64,000 nucleotides of DNA from Theodoxus fluviatilis (GCA_034096865.1 JAWQFJ010025386.1:1-64000), one strand, 5' to 3'; counted from the stretch's first letter, positions 11,309 through 22,984 are shown. Numbers and translations are program-made. Notes: generated from the sequence alone by a model not told the origin.

Positions 11309-11509
11309 GAGGCAGGGCAAGGTCAACCACTGCCGAATCAGATCCCGCCAGGAGCGCGGTGCGGTGAAGTACTACCTGATTGACGCCATGATGTTTGACA
11401 GCCTGTACTCACTCATCACCCACTACCGACAGTACCCGCTCCGCTCCTCTGACTTCACCATGATTCTCAAGGAACCAGTGCCACAGCCCCAGAGCCATGA
11501 GGGACAGGA
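11309..11509 (+). CDS. PLCG1: PLCG exon: N-SH2 second half
   Basis: Encodes RQGKVNHCRIRSRQERGAVK, then YYLIDAMMFDSLYSLITHYR and PLRSSDFTMILKEPVPQ. This is the second half of the N-terminal SH2 domain and the linker into the C-SH2. The acceptor is ggttgcag and the donor gtgagt. It begins with the third base of a Trp codon and ends GA, completed by the next exon. Confidence 0.96.
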
Positions 11510-11583
11510 GTGAGTGCCTGCTGATTGGTCATCAGCTTGTCTCTGTCTGACTCTGGAAGGATGGTGTGGTGTGCTGTGGTGTG

Positions 11584-11924
11584 GGGCACGATTGTTTGGC
11601 CCAAAATCTCGCGATTCTCCCTGATTTGCTAGTCGAGGGCGAGTGAGACGCTCCTACAGCTAGAAAAACGGCGAATCATCTTGCAAGGCGGAAGAACCTT
11701 GCTGCGTCCCGGCACCAGAGTTGGTGAAAGTTGCCGATAGACGAAATAACTGACGATTCAGATGTCACATCAGTTTTTCACTTCATAGAACACACCAATT
11801 GAGGGAGCTCCGGACCTTCCTCGGTCTCCCACCTTCACGGCGAGTGCATCCTTATGAGCGAGGAACGTAGGCAACGCCTAGCCCTTGAGATTCTCTCGAG
11901 AGTTTGGGCCAAACAAACACGCCC
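11584..11924. mobile_element. MITE with about 36-bp inverted ends
   Basis: The left end gggcacgattgtttggccc, followed by aaaatctcgcga, is matched in reverse at the right end (tttgggccaaacaaac then acgccc). The 341-bp element has no coding capacity. It lies inside a GGTGT/GGTAT-rich stretch, so a target duplication cannot be told from the repeat. The superfamily is unknown. Confidence 0.78.
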
Positions 11925-12075
11925 GTAGTGTGGTGTGGTGTGAGGTATGGTATGGTAAGGTGTGGTATGGTAAGGTGTGGTGTGGTACGTGATGGTATGG
12001 TATGGTTGGTATGGTATGGTATGGTATAGTATGGTAGGGTATGATGAAGTATAGTGTGATATAGTATGGTATGGT
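11925..12075. repeat. GGTAT/GGTGT pentanucleotide repeat, left block
   Basis: Degenerate ggtatggtat units. A second block of the same repeat follows at 12425, with a SINE-like sequence between them. Confidence 0.9.
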
Positions 12076-12149
12076 ACCCAAGAGTAAAACAGATACCTGT
12101 GAGGGCTGAGCTGGAAAATTGTGAAAATTAACTCCGTTCAGCATTTGCG

Positions 12150-12415
12150 CTGGAGAAGGCTGCGGGACAGCGGCCGAAAGCTATGCAGTGAGTAGCATTT
12201 TCTTTCTGAGGTGAACAGCTAGAAATGGTAGTTGTTATAACTTCGGTGTGTTCTTCCGCAGCCTGGTTGCATGCTCCCCAGGGAGTTGAGATGGTGTCAG
12301 GGCGATAAAAAGAGGTAGGCAGATGACCAGGGGGTAAATGTGTGCAGTTTAAGCAGCCCTCAATCGGTGGAAAAGTCTCAATATAAAAGAGCACCTTTAC
12401 CTTACCTTCTATTGT
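12150..12415. mobile_element. SINE-like element
   Basis: Ends in gtctcaatataaaagagcac then ctttaccttacc. The same tail type occurs at 41560-41600 (agtctcaatataaaaagc.gcctttacct) and in part at 40145-40180. A recurring 3' tail without coding capacity suggests a SINE. No clear tRNA-like A and B boxes were identified. Confidence 0.55.
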
Positions 12416-12424
12416 GTGGTAACA

Positions 12425-12708
12425 TAGTATGGTATGGTATGGAATGGTATGGTATGGAATGGTATGGTATGCTATGGAATGGTATGGTATGGTATGGAAT
12501 AGTATGGAATAGTATGGTATGGAATGGTATGGTATGGTATGGTATGGAATGGTATGGTATGGATTGGTATGGTATGGAATGGTATGGAATGGTATGGTAT
12601 GGAATGGTATGGAATAGTATGGAATGGTATGGAATAGTATGGAATGGTATGATATGGAATAGTATGGTATGGAATGGTATGGAATAGTCTGGAATGATAT
12701 GGTAGATG
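12425..12708. repeat. GGTAT/GGAAT pentanucleotide repeat, right block
   Basis: Tandem ggtatggtatggaat units. Met/Val/Trp/Tyr frames across it are artefacts. Confidence 0.96.
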
Positions 12709-13362
12709 TCTGTCAGTCCTGGAGGTCTCTGGATCAGTGCATCTGGATGCCAGTCTCATCCTGACATTAGTGTCTGCTGTGACTTGGGAGTCAGTGTGGG
12801 AAAGACAGTCCAAGCCGCAATCTTCACACCTGAAGGTCAAGGCTGCTTTGTCCCCCTGGGGCTGGGCCTTCCTCCAGTGGTGCATGCCATCCGTCCACTC
12901 TTGTCCGCTTCCTCCCAAACTCGGACAGGGGTCAACACTAACCATTGCCTAATATCCCAATGCAAGGAGACCTTTGTGTCAGGCAGGCCATAGCATCCCT
13001 CAACCTGCCCAACTGGGCAAGTTAACTTTTCAAGATGGTTCTACTATTTTGAGTTGTGGGCAAGTAAGGAGGTCTGGTGGGCAATTTTTTTTCCAGGATA
13101 GTGCTCTGAGTAAACAGGTTAATGTTGACCCCTGTGGGAGATCCCTATGTACCCTTTGTCTCCAGGAGGAACTCAGCATGAAAGTAAGGGAGCGTTGGCA
13201 TGGTGAGTTTCAATGCTTGTTGTCGAAATAAAAATACTTCCATGAACATAAAATTGTTCATTTCAAAGAAGCAAGAAGATGTCACTTGTCAGCAAAGCAT
13301 TTGTTGACATTTTTTCACAATGTCTTTTCTCTGAGGGCGAGCCTCGCTGTTTTGTGATGCAG
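12709..13362. other. Intron, unique sequence
   Basis: No gene or repeat recognised before the C-SH2 exon at 13363. Confidence 0.6.
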
Positions 13363-13485
13363 GTGGTACCACGAGGGAATGAATCGTGGAGAGGCTGAGG
13401 ACATGCTGAAGAGGATTCCGTCAGACGGCGCCTTCCTGGTTCGTCACAGTGGCACCGACCAGTATTCCTACGCCATCTCCTTCAG
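13363..13485 (+). CDS. PLCG1: PLCG exon: C-SH2 first half
   Basis: Encodes [20 protein letters not shown] then [22 protein letters not shown]. The FLVR arginine that binds phosphotyrosine is intact, unlike in the damaged N-SH2 exon. In PLC-gamma the C-SH2 binds the enzyme's own phosphotyrosine to release autoinhibition. The acceptor is gatgcag and the donor gtacta. Confidence 0.96.
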
Positions 13486-13904
13486 GTACTATGGCTGTTG
13501 GCACCACCTCAGCATTGTGTGAGCAATTGTCAGCATCAGACAAAAAGTAGGGGCTGTTTTAGGGGCTGTTTTAGAGAAGCACAGTGGGTCTGTTAATGAA
13601 AAGAACAACAAACCCCAAATGAAACAAGAAAACATTCAGAATATACTAAAGGTATTGAGTTTTCCATTCACAGTCTTCTGGGATGCAAAAAAAAAACACA
13701 ACAAAACCCATGAACACAAGTTTACCTAAAAGATGAAAAGGACGCTCAGCTTGCCTTGGGGAGAAATGGAGATAGGGGCCTGTGGTAGGTGGGATGGATC
13801 ATTTGCGGCTCAAAGCACAGACTGCTACAACCAGCACAGCCTCCACCTCCACCACCTGCGCAGACCCCACCACCACCACAAATGAGCATTTTGAATGTCC
13901 TCAG

Positions 13905-14082
13905 GGCCGAAGGCAAGATCAAGCACTGCCGCATCAAGCAGGAAGGGCGTCTGTTCCTGATCGGCAATGCCAGCTTTGAGACGCTGGTGGAGCTGGTGCA
14001 CTACTACGAGAGGAATCCCCTCTACAAGAAGATGAAGCTCAAGTACCCTGTCAACCAGAGTGTGGTGGACAGATTTGATGCA
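13905..14082 (+). CDS. PLCG1: PLCG exon: C-SH2 second half
   Basis: Encodes AEGKIKHCRIKQEGRLFLIG, then NASFETLVELVHYYERNPLY and KKMKLKYPVNQ..VVDRFDA. It closely matches the C-SH2 second half. The donor gtgggt at 14083 is chosen over gtacct four bases later because only the first leaves phase 0 for APDESG in the next exon. Confidence 0.95.
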
Positions 14083-14199
14083 GTGGGTACCTGTCTGTCA
14101 CCACATGGTGCAGCCCTTGATTTCCCATGTCCGTCTTTCTCCATGACTGCCCTGTGCTGCATCTTTACCCTGAGGCGTTTCCCTCTCTGTGTTTTTATG

Positions 14200-15056
14200 T
14201 GTGTGTTTCCCCTCCTCCTCCTCCACCTCCTTGTGATCCTTCTTCTCCATCCTCCTTGCTCTGCTCCTTCTCCTGATCCTGTCCTTTTGCCTGATGCACA
14301 CTCAACTACTCCTTGTACTTCATCCTCCCTGTCTTTTTTGTCCTTTACCATGTCATCCTAGTCTCTTGCTTTCCTCCATTTTCCCTCCTTCCCCATTCTT
14401 CCATTATCCTCTTTCTTTTCATCATCACATCCTTGATTTCTTTATCCCCTTTCCTTTTTCTTTTCCTCCTTTTTCCTGTCCCCCTTCTCTCCCTCTTTCT
14501 TAATGTCCTTCTATTCATCTCTTTTTCAATGTCTCTGTCCTCTTCATCCCTGTTCTTTTCCTTGTCCTTCTACTCCTCCTTCCTTCTCTTCCTCCTCCCT
14601 TCTTTTTCCCTTTCCTTCTTTTCCTCCTTCCTCCTCCTCCTCCTTGTCCTCTACCTCCTTCCTTCTCCTTTTCCTTCCTTCTCTTCCTCCTCCACCTTCC
14701 TTTTACTCCTCCTTCCTCCTCCTCTACTTCCTTCCTTCTCCTTCCTCCTCCTACTCTTCCTACCTTTTCCTTCTACTCCTCCAGTGTCTTCCTCCTTCTC
14801 CTTCCTTCTCTTCCTCCTCCACCTTCTTCCTTCTCCCTCCTTGTCTTCCCCCTGTCTCTTTTTTTAACCTTCCTTAACTTTCCATCGACTTCTTGCTCCT
14901 CCTCCCCCTGCTCCTCCCTCCTCCTTCTGCTTCTGTTCCTCTTCTTTCTTGTTTTCCTCCTGATGTTTCCTACTCATCCTGCTGCTCCAATCTTGTACCA
15001 CCCTCTCCTCCCCCCTCCCCCCCTTACACCCCTCACCCCCATACCCCCTTGCACTG
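14200..15056. repeat. CCTCCTT pyrimidine-rich intron tract
   Basis: Most of this intron is a C/T-rich tract of cctcctt-like units on the sense strand, ending about 110 bases before the exon at 15166. Low complexity only. Confidence 0.9.
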
Positions 15057-15165
15057 TTGTGGTGTTGAGACTGATGGCTTGGAACACCATGGAGGGCCCA
15101 GTAAATAGTGAGTGGAGTGCTTGAATGGATGTGCGTTTGTGACAAGTCTGCCACCACTCTTCCAG

Positions 15166-15234
15166 GCGCCAGATGAGTCGGGGATCTATGGGACGCCCGA
15201 CTTGTACATCAACCCTAATGACTTTACCACCAAG
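15166..15234 (+). CDS. PLCG1: PLCG exon: tyrosine linker 1
   Basis: Reads APDESGIYGTPDLYINPNDF then TTK. This is the C-SH2 to SH3 linker. DLYINPN aligns by position with the vertebrate GFYVEANP segment that carries the activating tyrosine (Tyr783 in human PLCG1), and GIY with the nearby second tyrosine. It is 23 codons, phase 0 at both ends, with donor gtaact. Confidence 0.92.
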
Positions 15235-15761
15235 GTAACTTGTACACCCGAACTTCCTCCAGGGTAGACGCAGCATGCTGATTGGCTTCAGGTGTGTCGT
15301 TGGGTTTGTCGTGCTCTTTCTCTCTCAGTTTCCTCCCTCTGCCGTTTAAACATTTTTTTTTAAATCCCTCCCTCTCTCATTCTATTGCTTGCTTTTTGAC
15401 ATTGAAAGGGTTTGGGTTGTGTTCCAGTTTTCATCTTGCTTCCATGTGTGGCTTGTGTGGACTGCAGTGTGCTGTCAGTGGCTTGACTTTCAGCTTGTAG
15501 CCAGTGGCTGTTGTGGCGCTCTGCCGTCATGCACGGCAGTGTTGGTGTCAGCTCCAGCAAAGAAGCAAAGCATGGACTGCATTCGAATTGCACAGTCTTA
15601 TTTTTTTTTACTGTCATGGAATGACCGCACTGCTTTTGAATGTTGCTGCTTCCGCTTGCAGGGAAAGAGAAAGTCTGCATGGAGGAAAAAGTCTCTGGGA
15701 ACGTCTCCCAGCTTTGGTGCCTCATGGCATGTCTTGTAGTTCCATCCTCTGCTGTTTGTAG

Positions 15762-15827
15762 GAGCCAGAGGAGGAGTGCCAGATATATGATTATGGCATC
15801 TATCACCTGCCCAATGACATGCTGAAG
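15762..15827 (+). CDS. PLCG1: PLCG exon: tyrosine linker 2, extra
   Basis: Reads EPEEECQIYDYGIYHLPNDM then LK. It is 22 codons, phase 0 on both sides, acceptor gtttgtag, donor gtaacc. Vertebrate PLCG1 goes from the YVEANP segment almost directly to the SH3 domain, so this acidic exon with three tyrosines looks like an insertion or cassette. Because it is symmetrical it could be skipped without frame change. Confidence 0.85.
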
Positions 15828-17071
15828 GTAACCTTGTCACGTCCCCCACCCCTGCTTTGGGTAGGCCAGATTGCTTGGAAAATGTTGTATGGCTGGCACG
15901 GGAAATTGTTTGTCAGTGCTCAGTCACAGTGGAACTGATTCTGATGGTATTAATACACAGTTGGACTGGAGCTGTTTTGAAAAATTACTTGACATGACTG
16001 TTTGGGTTCATTCCTTGGAGTCAAAACACTTCTTCAAATATGAAATTTAAATTGAAAAACATAGTGCAGTTCTTCCCTGTTTTTAAAGTGTTGGTAAACA
16101 TTTGACTGGACTTAAATCTTGTATACAGCATCTATACATTTTTCAAGATGGTGAATGCAATCAAAATAATTTGGTAACATGTTATGAGTGATACGCTATG
16201 TAGTGTGCTCTCTCACTGACCAAGGTTGATTGTGTAATCCTTCAGCCTGTAGCTATGATGCGTTTGAAATTTTCTGATGTAAAAGCAACGAAATATATAT
16301 GTATAAACAAAATAAAAAGTGCAATATTTGAGGCAGTAGATAAGTTCTCTGATCAGAGGACTCAGGGGAAATGATAAGAGTACTCGGTTGCAAATCCTGA
16401 CCAGGACTGGAGTCATGTTCTGTGTCTGTATGGAGCATCACAGTGTCATCTGTACAGCTTTTGTTATCACTTTTCTACTCACTGCGCTAACGTCTCTCCA
16501 ATGTGCATGGCTTGGCTTACTAGCAATTCACTTGTCTCATATGATTTTATACTAATTTTTTCAATGCCATGAAAATGCTAACCCCACATTCTGATTAGTA
16601 CTTATTAGAACAAACATGCCCAAAGTTTACATCATATAAGTTTTTTAAAACTCATTGTATTTGAAGTTTTTTTCCCCAATGCAGAATGAAGGAATATATG
16701 TATATTTTGAATATATGTTTTGCAAACCCATTGCACACAATTTTGCCTGTAAATGTTTTAGAATTTGAAATGCCTCAGCCATGCTCATACCACCATAGTT
16801 TGAACTATGGCGTGAGGCTTGTATCATTGCAGAGAAAGATGGTCTTACCGTGAAATGAGTTGTGACCCACTGTCTCCTCAATAGCAGCTTTTGCTGCAAA
16901 TACAGTAAAACCTCTATTTTGCGTCCTTTGAAAAACCTACCAAATCAGGTCTTAATCAGGAGGGAGTCTTAAAATGGAGATGAGGAGATTTGAATAAAAT
17001 GAATGTAATGTTTTATATATAGGAATAATGCCAACATAAAACACAATGCAATACATGCACAATACATCTTT
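15828..17071. other. Intron with one transposon-end motif
   Basis: AT-rich unique sequence. The motif acagtaaaacctct at about 16901 matches in reverse agaggttttactgta at 24294-24308, and resembles the ends of pogo/Tigger-type elements. The two are too far apart and separated by other elements to be called one transposon. Confidence 0.5.
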
Positions 17072-17467
17072 CAGGGTTCGTACAGGTCATGGAAAACCTG
17101 GAAAGTCATGGAATTAGATTTTTCATTTTCCAGGCCTGGAAAGTCATGGAATTTCAACTTAGGTCATGGAAAGTCATGGAATTTAAGAAAGAAAAAAAAA
17201 GAAAGAAAAAAAGACGTTTTCTAGGCTGTGCTTTGCGCGATACTCTCAATATAATTTTAAACGCTGAGCACGTCAGGAAAACGTGCCCTTGCATCCCATT
17301 GGTTAATTCTGAAGGCTCGTGTGCCTTCTGCTTCCTGATTGGTTCTTTGGCTAGGTGACCTCGTTTCATTTCCACGCCGGTCCGGTCAGTTGGTTCAAAC
17401 GAGGACAGAGTGAAAAGAGATTGTTTTGTTTGTGGTGCAGTGTTTCTTTGAGAATCAGATTATCATC

Positions 17468-18220
17468 ATGCCTGGAAAGTGTCGCTTTCAAGACTCTTGG
17501 ACAGGAGACCCTGAATACCGTGAGTGGGTCATGCGAGCGAGAGTGGATGGGATGGCAAAGTGCCGATTTTGTGAAAAAGACTTTGATGTATCCAACATGG
17601 GAGCGGCAGCGTTGAAAAGCCACATGAAAGGTGTCGCGCACCAGGCGCGTGCTAAAAAACACCAAGAAGAAAAGAGCAAACGTCAAACACGAATATCAGA
17701 TTTTGTTCAAACTGCAAAAAATGCTGAGACAGAGAGTGCTTCAAAGGTGGTGGTTCCAGCTGGCGCTGCTACGCCGGTCGAAACTAGGCCTGCACCCACT
17801 GGCAGTGGCAGTAGATCTACTGGGATTGACACTTTCTTGACAACAGAGGATACACTGAAAGCAGAAATTTTGTGGACTTTGAAAATGGTCATCTCCCACT
17901 TCTCATTCTCCAGTACCAAAGGAATGAACGAGCTGTTCCGTCGCATGTTTCCCGACAGTGTCATCGCCTCCAAGTTTGCCTTGAGTGAAAGCAAAGCCCG
18001 GTACTTGACAACGTTTGGTCTGGGGCCACATTTCTTAGACATGCTCAAGGCAAAGGCCCGGTCTTCTGATTCTCTGGTGCTGCTCTTTGATGAGTCCCTG
18101 AATGCTGAACTTCAGAAGAAACAGCTGGATATCCATGTCCGATTTTGCTATTTACCATTTGGCGCTGGATCGAAATGGCGACCGCATGTCTGTTTCAAAA
18201 TGTTGCTGTTTCTAACGTAA
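17468..18220 (+). pseudogene. Transposase fragment with BED-like zinc finger
   Basis: Starts MPGKCRFQDSWTGDPEYREW. A C-x2-C...H-x5-H finger (CRFCEKDF...LKSHMKGVAH) lies at about residues 36-62, then a Ser/Thr linker and the start of the catalytic region with LVLLFDESLN. This start, within a frame open from 17426, fits the family. The frame follows the family until DIHVRFC near 18147, where a small inverted-repeat element interrupts it, and it stops at 18220. The rest of the transposase is missing, so it cannot be active. Confidence 0.8.
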
Positions 18221-18346
18221 TTTGGTCAAATATAGTTCTGGTTTAATTAGAATAGCTTAAATATATCATATTCAAGAAGGGGATAACGATATATATGCTC
18301 ATTTCTAAGCCATTTCGAAGACATTAGCGCCATTTCGGTAAATAGC
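18147..18346. mobile_element. 200-bp MITE nested in the hAT transposase
   Basis: The left arm gctatttacc-atttggcgct (18147 on) and the right arm agcgccatttcggtaaatagc (ending 18346) are inverted, extending to about 35 bases with ccatttcg/cgaaatgg. The insertion point is where the transposase similarity ends. Another short inverted pair (ccgtcaaaatc/gattttgacgg) follows at 18351-18407. Confidence 0.7.
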
Positions 18347-19757
18347 ATGACCGTCAAAATCACACAATGGCGAGTAAGAGCGTGACGGCGCAGATGCGAT
18401 TTTGACGGACAAATCAGCTGAAATCGGTTAGTTTATTGGGGTTTTTGTTTCAGTTTATGCTAGAACAATCATTTAGGAAGATATTTATTGCAATATTTTG
18501 CACATATTGGAAAAAGTATTGTAGAAATCGGGACCTTCAGCGAGTGCTAAATAGACGCCGCACGCGATGTTCGAAGAAATTTCATCAGACCGGAAGTGGC
18601 CGTCGGTTCGATAGAATCCACTTTTTCTAGGATTCGCACATATCAATAACACAAAATACTAATGTAACATGAAAGATGAAAGTCTTTCTGAGTTGTCTAA
18701 TTTTTTTAAACTAGTGGTAGGATTCCGTGGTAATTTGTATCAAATCTTTGCGCTACTACAGTACTAGCCAAAATGCACTCGGCAATACCGTGAATACCAC
18801 TTCACTTTCATGGCTAATTGTGGACAATCCACAAAATATTGTGAATAAAAACAAGAATGAAAGTTGTTTATGAAGCAGAAGGTTTCAAGAACATGTGTCG
18901 TGTAGTTTTGTGTTAATCCGTCTTATTTCCGCTGAGAACATACAAGCCGATTACGTAAAAAAAACACCCTCCGCCACTACCGACTCGCGGTGGCTCGACG
19001 GAGTTTGCATTTCGCGACTCGGGTTGGTCTCTTCTAAACACTCGTCCGTCGAAGTTTCTCATTTGATCAAGTTGAAACTTTACTACTCATTAGAGGAAAG
19101 ATTGCTCTTTCGTTCGGTGTATGTTTGAACTTCCGGTGAAAATCGAAAGACGAGTTATGGATGAAAGTTCGAACGTCATCGGACATTTTGTTAAAATTTG
19201 CTCACTCCCGCTCTTCCGATCAATTTCGTACAGACACCCTCGGATTCTACAAGATTTCCCCCTTCCAACGCTATATTCGATGTTAATGTACGATGAATCT
19301 ACTTTTTGTCTAGCGCCCGGATTGTGCGCTTGAAAGGAGAAAACAGTCGGAAATTTTCCACCTGTTTGTGTGTACATCGGACCGCAATGGCATTGTGTAG
19401 ACGCGTGCTCGATTACCACATTCAGCATGCGTTAATCGTTGAAGCACCAGACAATTTGGGACAAAAGTATCATCATTTTAAGGAGTACTTGTTTGAAAAT
19501 CTTCTGCATTTGTCAGTTTTTGAATCAATCTGCTGTAAAAATAATAAAAAGAAATATATTTTTTTTTGCAACGGGTGTATTGTGCATGAGTTTGGTCGTG
19601 CGCCATACACTTTTCTCTTTAAAATTGTCATGTATCACAGTACGCTAGGTCATGGAAAATGTTGTTGAAGGTCATGGAAAGTCATGGAAAAGTCATGGAA
19701 TTTTGTATCTAAAAAGCTGTACGAACCCTGAAATTCTTTATTACTGTTAACTTGGAG

Positions 19758-20317
19758 TGTGGTAGACCTCCCTTTCTACTTAAAACAACCATACATGTAT
19801 TGGCAGAATACAGGAGATAAAGGAACTTGTGCTAGACCTCCCTTTCTACTTAAAACAACCATACATGTATGAGCAGAATACAGGAGATAAAGGAACTTGT
19901 GCTAGACCTCCCTTTCTACTTAAAACAACCATACATGTATTGGCAGAATACAGGAGATAAAGGAACTTGTGCTAGACCTCCCTTTCTACTGAAAACAACC
20001 ATACATGTATGAGCAGAATACAGGAGATAAAGGAACTTGTGCTAGACCTCCCTTTCTACTTAAAACAACCATACATGTATTGGCAGAATACAGGAGATAA
20101 AGGAACTTGTGCTAGACCTCCCTTTCTACTTAAAACAACCATACATGTATGAGCAGAATACAGGAGATAAAGGAACTTGTGCTAGACCTCCCTTTCTACT
20201 GAAAACAACCATACATGTATGAGCAGAATGCAGGAGATAAAGGAACTTGTGCTAGACCTCCCTTTCTACTGAAAACAACCATACATGTATGAGCAGAATG
20301 CAGGAGATAAAGGAACT
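19758..20317. repeat. 70-bp satellite, eight copies
   Basis: Eight units of exactly 70 bases. Units 1-6 alternate between tattggcag and tatgagcag, so the real period there is a 140-bp dimer; units 7 and 8 are both of the second type and share gaatgcagg. Each unit contains acatgtat. Confidence 0.95.
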
Positions 20318-21245
20318 TTGAAGAGGTTGATATCTACTGCCATGCACATCTGTGTGTGAAAGGATAGATACATGTATGAATTCACAAACAAACTTGGATT
20401 AACTGTCTTTTATCCATGTATTATGTATGATATACATGTATACAACTGCTACTTGCAAATTACGTAACCGATTAGGTGACATAAGTGGGCTCAATTTTGG
20501 CTGTAAAGTTTCCGGTTGTTTCAAGGGCATCTTACTTGATGAGTTTCTTTCAGGGATTTTTGGTTGAAAAATATACTAATATATGGTACCACTGTAACGA
20601 TCATTAAATTGTTTACTTGATCGTTTCATTTTTTTAACCCTAACTCCATGCTGATTGAATGGCCAACAGAGGAAAATTGATCTAACTTCCCCAGCGAAAC
20701 GGTCTGGAATCTTTCCAGAACAATTCTAGAAATGTTCCAGAATATTCTAGAATATGACTTCTGGAACCAAAGTCCAAGGTTCTGGAACAATGACAGAAGG
20801 TTAAATGAGAATTCAAGAAAATATTCTAGAAATATTCTAGAATATTCTAGAATATATTCTAGAATATTCTAGAATATTCTAGAATGGTAATGAATGTTCT
20901 TGAATCCTTACAGACGAAGAAGGAAACACAGTTCTAGAATAATTCTGGAATTATTCCAGATTATTCTGGAATGTTATTCCAGAATATTCTAGAATACTGA
21001 CAGATAATTCTGGAACAATTCAAGATGAAATTCCAGAAAACTGACTGCACATTCTGGAACAATTCAAGAACAATAATATTATTGAGAAGAATAAAGGAAT
21101 GAGAATATTTTAGAATTGTTTAGCAAAAACATTCAAACAGAATATTTAGTTAAGAAACAACAAACCAATCTCTGTTAAATGTAGATTATTTAATACAGAT
21201 TTTGAAATGCCAAAAGGAATCTGTCTCTCGATTGCCTTGGGGAAC

Positions 21246-21885
21246 TTAGTCTCGAAAACTACGGAAAAGCCACTTATTCTGTTGCCAAAAATCTTGCTTC
21301 TCAGGCAAGCGAAGCACACCCATTGCGATGGAGAGACCGATGAAAGTTTTCATCTCAGGAACTGTCACAGGTGTCCACTTGGAGCTGGCAGGAGGTGGAT
21401 TCCTCTGTCTCTCTCTCTCTCTCTCAGCATACCGATTTGTCTCTGTCAAAAGACCACATCGCGTCTGTGAAGATCAGAGAGAAGACATGAAGAGGCTTTG
21501 CATCTGAGGGGATGTCAATCTTTACTCCTTGAGCGCGTCGAAAGGCGTGTCGCATATGATAACAAAAATGTTGTGTCTGCCACGATCCTTGGAAGCCTAG
21601 AAACTCTTCTTCCGACGATTCCTCCTCCAAGTCCAACATCTCTCGCATCCACTGGTCCTGACTCCTGTTCAAGCGGATCTTCCCGCGCATCGACATCGTC
21701 AGAATCAGCATCAATGTCGCTTCCTTCGCTCTCATGCGATGGGGAGTCGGCCATGACGCGAAAAAAGTAAGAACGTCAGTCGAAATCTTGACAAAATTCG
21801 CCACAACACAGCTAACTTGTCCGATTTCGATCAAACTTGCACTTGTAAATCTAAGTGCACAATCTCTCTGCTTCCCAGCAGGCAT
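21246..21885 (-). pseudogene. piggyBac-type transposase remnant, copy 1
   Basis: Two minus-strand frames. 21424-21885 has an acidic stretch (DLEEESSEEEFLGF). 21246-21449 has TPVTVPEMKTFIGLSIAMGV followed by LRLPEKQDFWQQNKWL, the start of the DDE_Tnp_1_7 core of piggyBac transposases. The catalytic aspartate part is absent and the frames do not join, so it is inactive. Confidence 0.82.
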
Positions 21886-21919
21886 TGCGATAAGTCGGCC
21901 ACTTCAGTTTGCTATTTTT

Positions 21920-22984
21920 GACTCACATGTGAAGCAACTCACCCGTTTCGTCCGTCCAGGCGTCCGGGCGTCCGAAAACTTTAACGTTGGATTTTTCTCG
22001 GAGACTATTAAGTCTATCAATACCGAATGTGGCATGATGGTGTATGATGACAAGGCCTCAAAAAACATACATAGTGACTTGTCCTTGCTTCAAGGTCAAG
22101 GTCGCAGGGGCCATAAATGTTGTCTAAAAAACAGTCATTTTTCACATTTTCTCAATTTTCCCTGAAGTTTTTGAGATTGGATACCTGGGCCCGTATTCAC
22201 AACGGCGATTTATCGGCGATTTATTTTAACTCCGGTTTATCTCTAAACTCGGACGATTCCAACTGCCTGTTCCGCTCTCCCTTGGCTGGAAACCAGTATA
22301 TTATAGCAAAGCGCAATCTAGGATCCTCTGACGAGCGTACCTTAACTAACCGATCAAGATAACCCGGGGCTAGGGGATAAATCGAGTGTTAAAAAGATAA
22401 ATCGCCGTTGTGAATACGGGCCCTGACCTATATATGGTATATAGGGCAAAGTAATCCCTATCTTTTGATACCAGTTTGGTTGACCTTGCTTCAAGGTCAA
22501 GGTCACAGGAGCTCTTCAAAGTTGGATTGTATACATATTTTGAAGTGACCCTGACCCTGAACTATGGAAGATAACTGTTTCAAACTTAATAATTATGTGG
22601 GGCACATGTTATACTTTCATCATAAGACACATTTGGTCACATATCATCAAGGTCAAGGTCACTTTGACCCTTATGAAATGTGACCAAAATGGGGTAGTGA
22701 ACCACTAAAAGTGACCATATCTCATGGTAGAAAGTGCCAATAAGCACCATTGTGCTTCCTATGTCTTGAATTAACAGCTTTGTGTTGCATGACCTTGGAT
22801 AACCTTGACCTTGGGTCAAGGTCACATGTATTTTGGTAGGAAAAATGTGTAAAGCATTTCTTAGTGTATGATGTCATTGGTAGGTTTAGTTGTTTGACCT
22901 TGACCTTGAAGGTCACCTGAAGGTCAAGGTCATGTAAAGGTCAAGGTCAAGCATGTGAGTCATATGGGCTTTGCCCTTCTTGTT
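21920..22984 (+). mobile_element. GACTCACATG element, copy 1 (nested)
   Basis: Begins gactcacatgtgaagc and contains the inverted counterpart gcatgtgagtc near its right end, then gggctttgcccttcttgtt. It is nearly identical to 36049-36906. Copy 2 of the piggyBac element lacks it and continues from gctattttt directly to agatcttgac, so the borders are defined by an empty site. It is rich in aaggtca motifs. No coding capacity. Confidence 0.88.
22188..22422 (+). mobile_element. 235-bp MITE, copy A
   Basis: Perfect inverted ends: ggcccgtattcacaacggcg on the left and its reverse on the right, extending to about 27 bases. It is flanked by CTG on both sides (22185-22187 and 22423-22425), a 3-bp target duplication. 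The sister GACTCACATG copy at 36338-36350 reads gatacatgacc without it. Three-base CWG duplications are reported for some PIF/Harbinger-type elements; that assignment is a guess. Confidence 0.93.

Larger units (their letters stand above)
17072..19730 (+). mobile_element. hAT-like DNA transposon, defective
   Basis: The ends are inverted: cagggttcgtacag at the left and ctgtacgaaccctg at the right. Just inside both ends are several gtcatggaa copies in the same direction, as known for a widespread hAT-like family. It carries a broken transposase reading frame (17468-18220). No perfect 8-bp target duplication is visible (acatcttt versus aaattctt), so it is old or has drifted. Confidence 0.83.
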
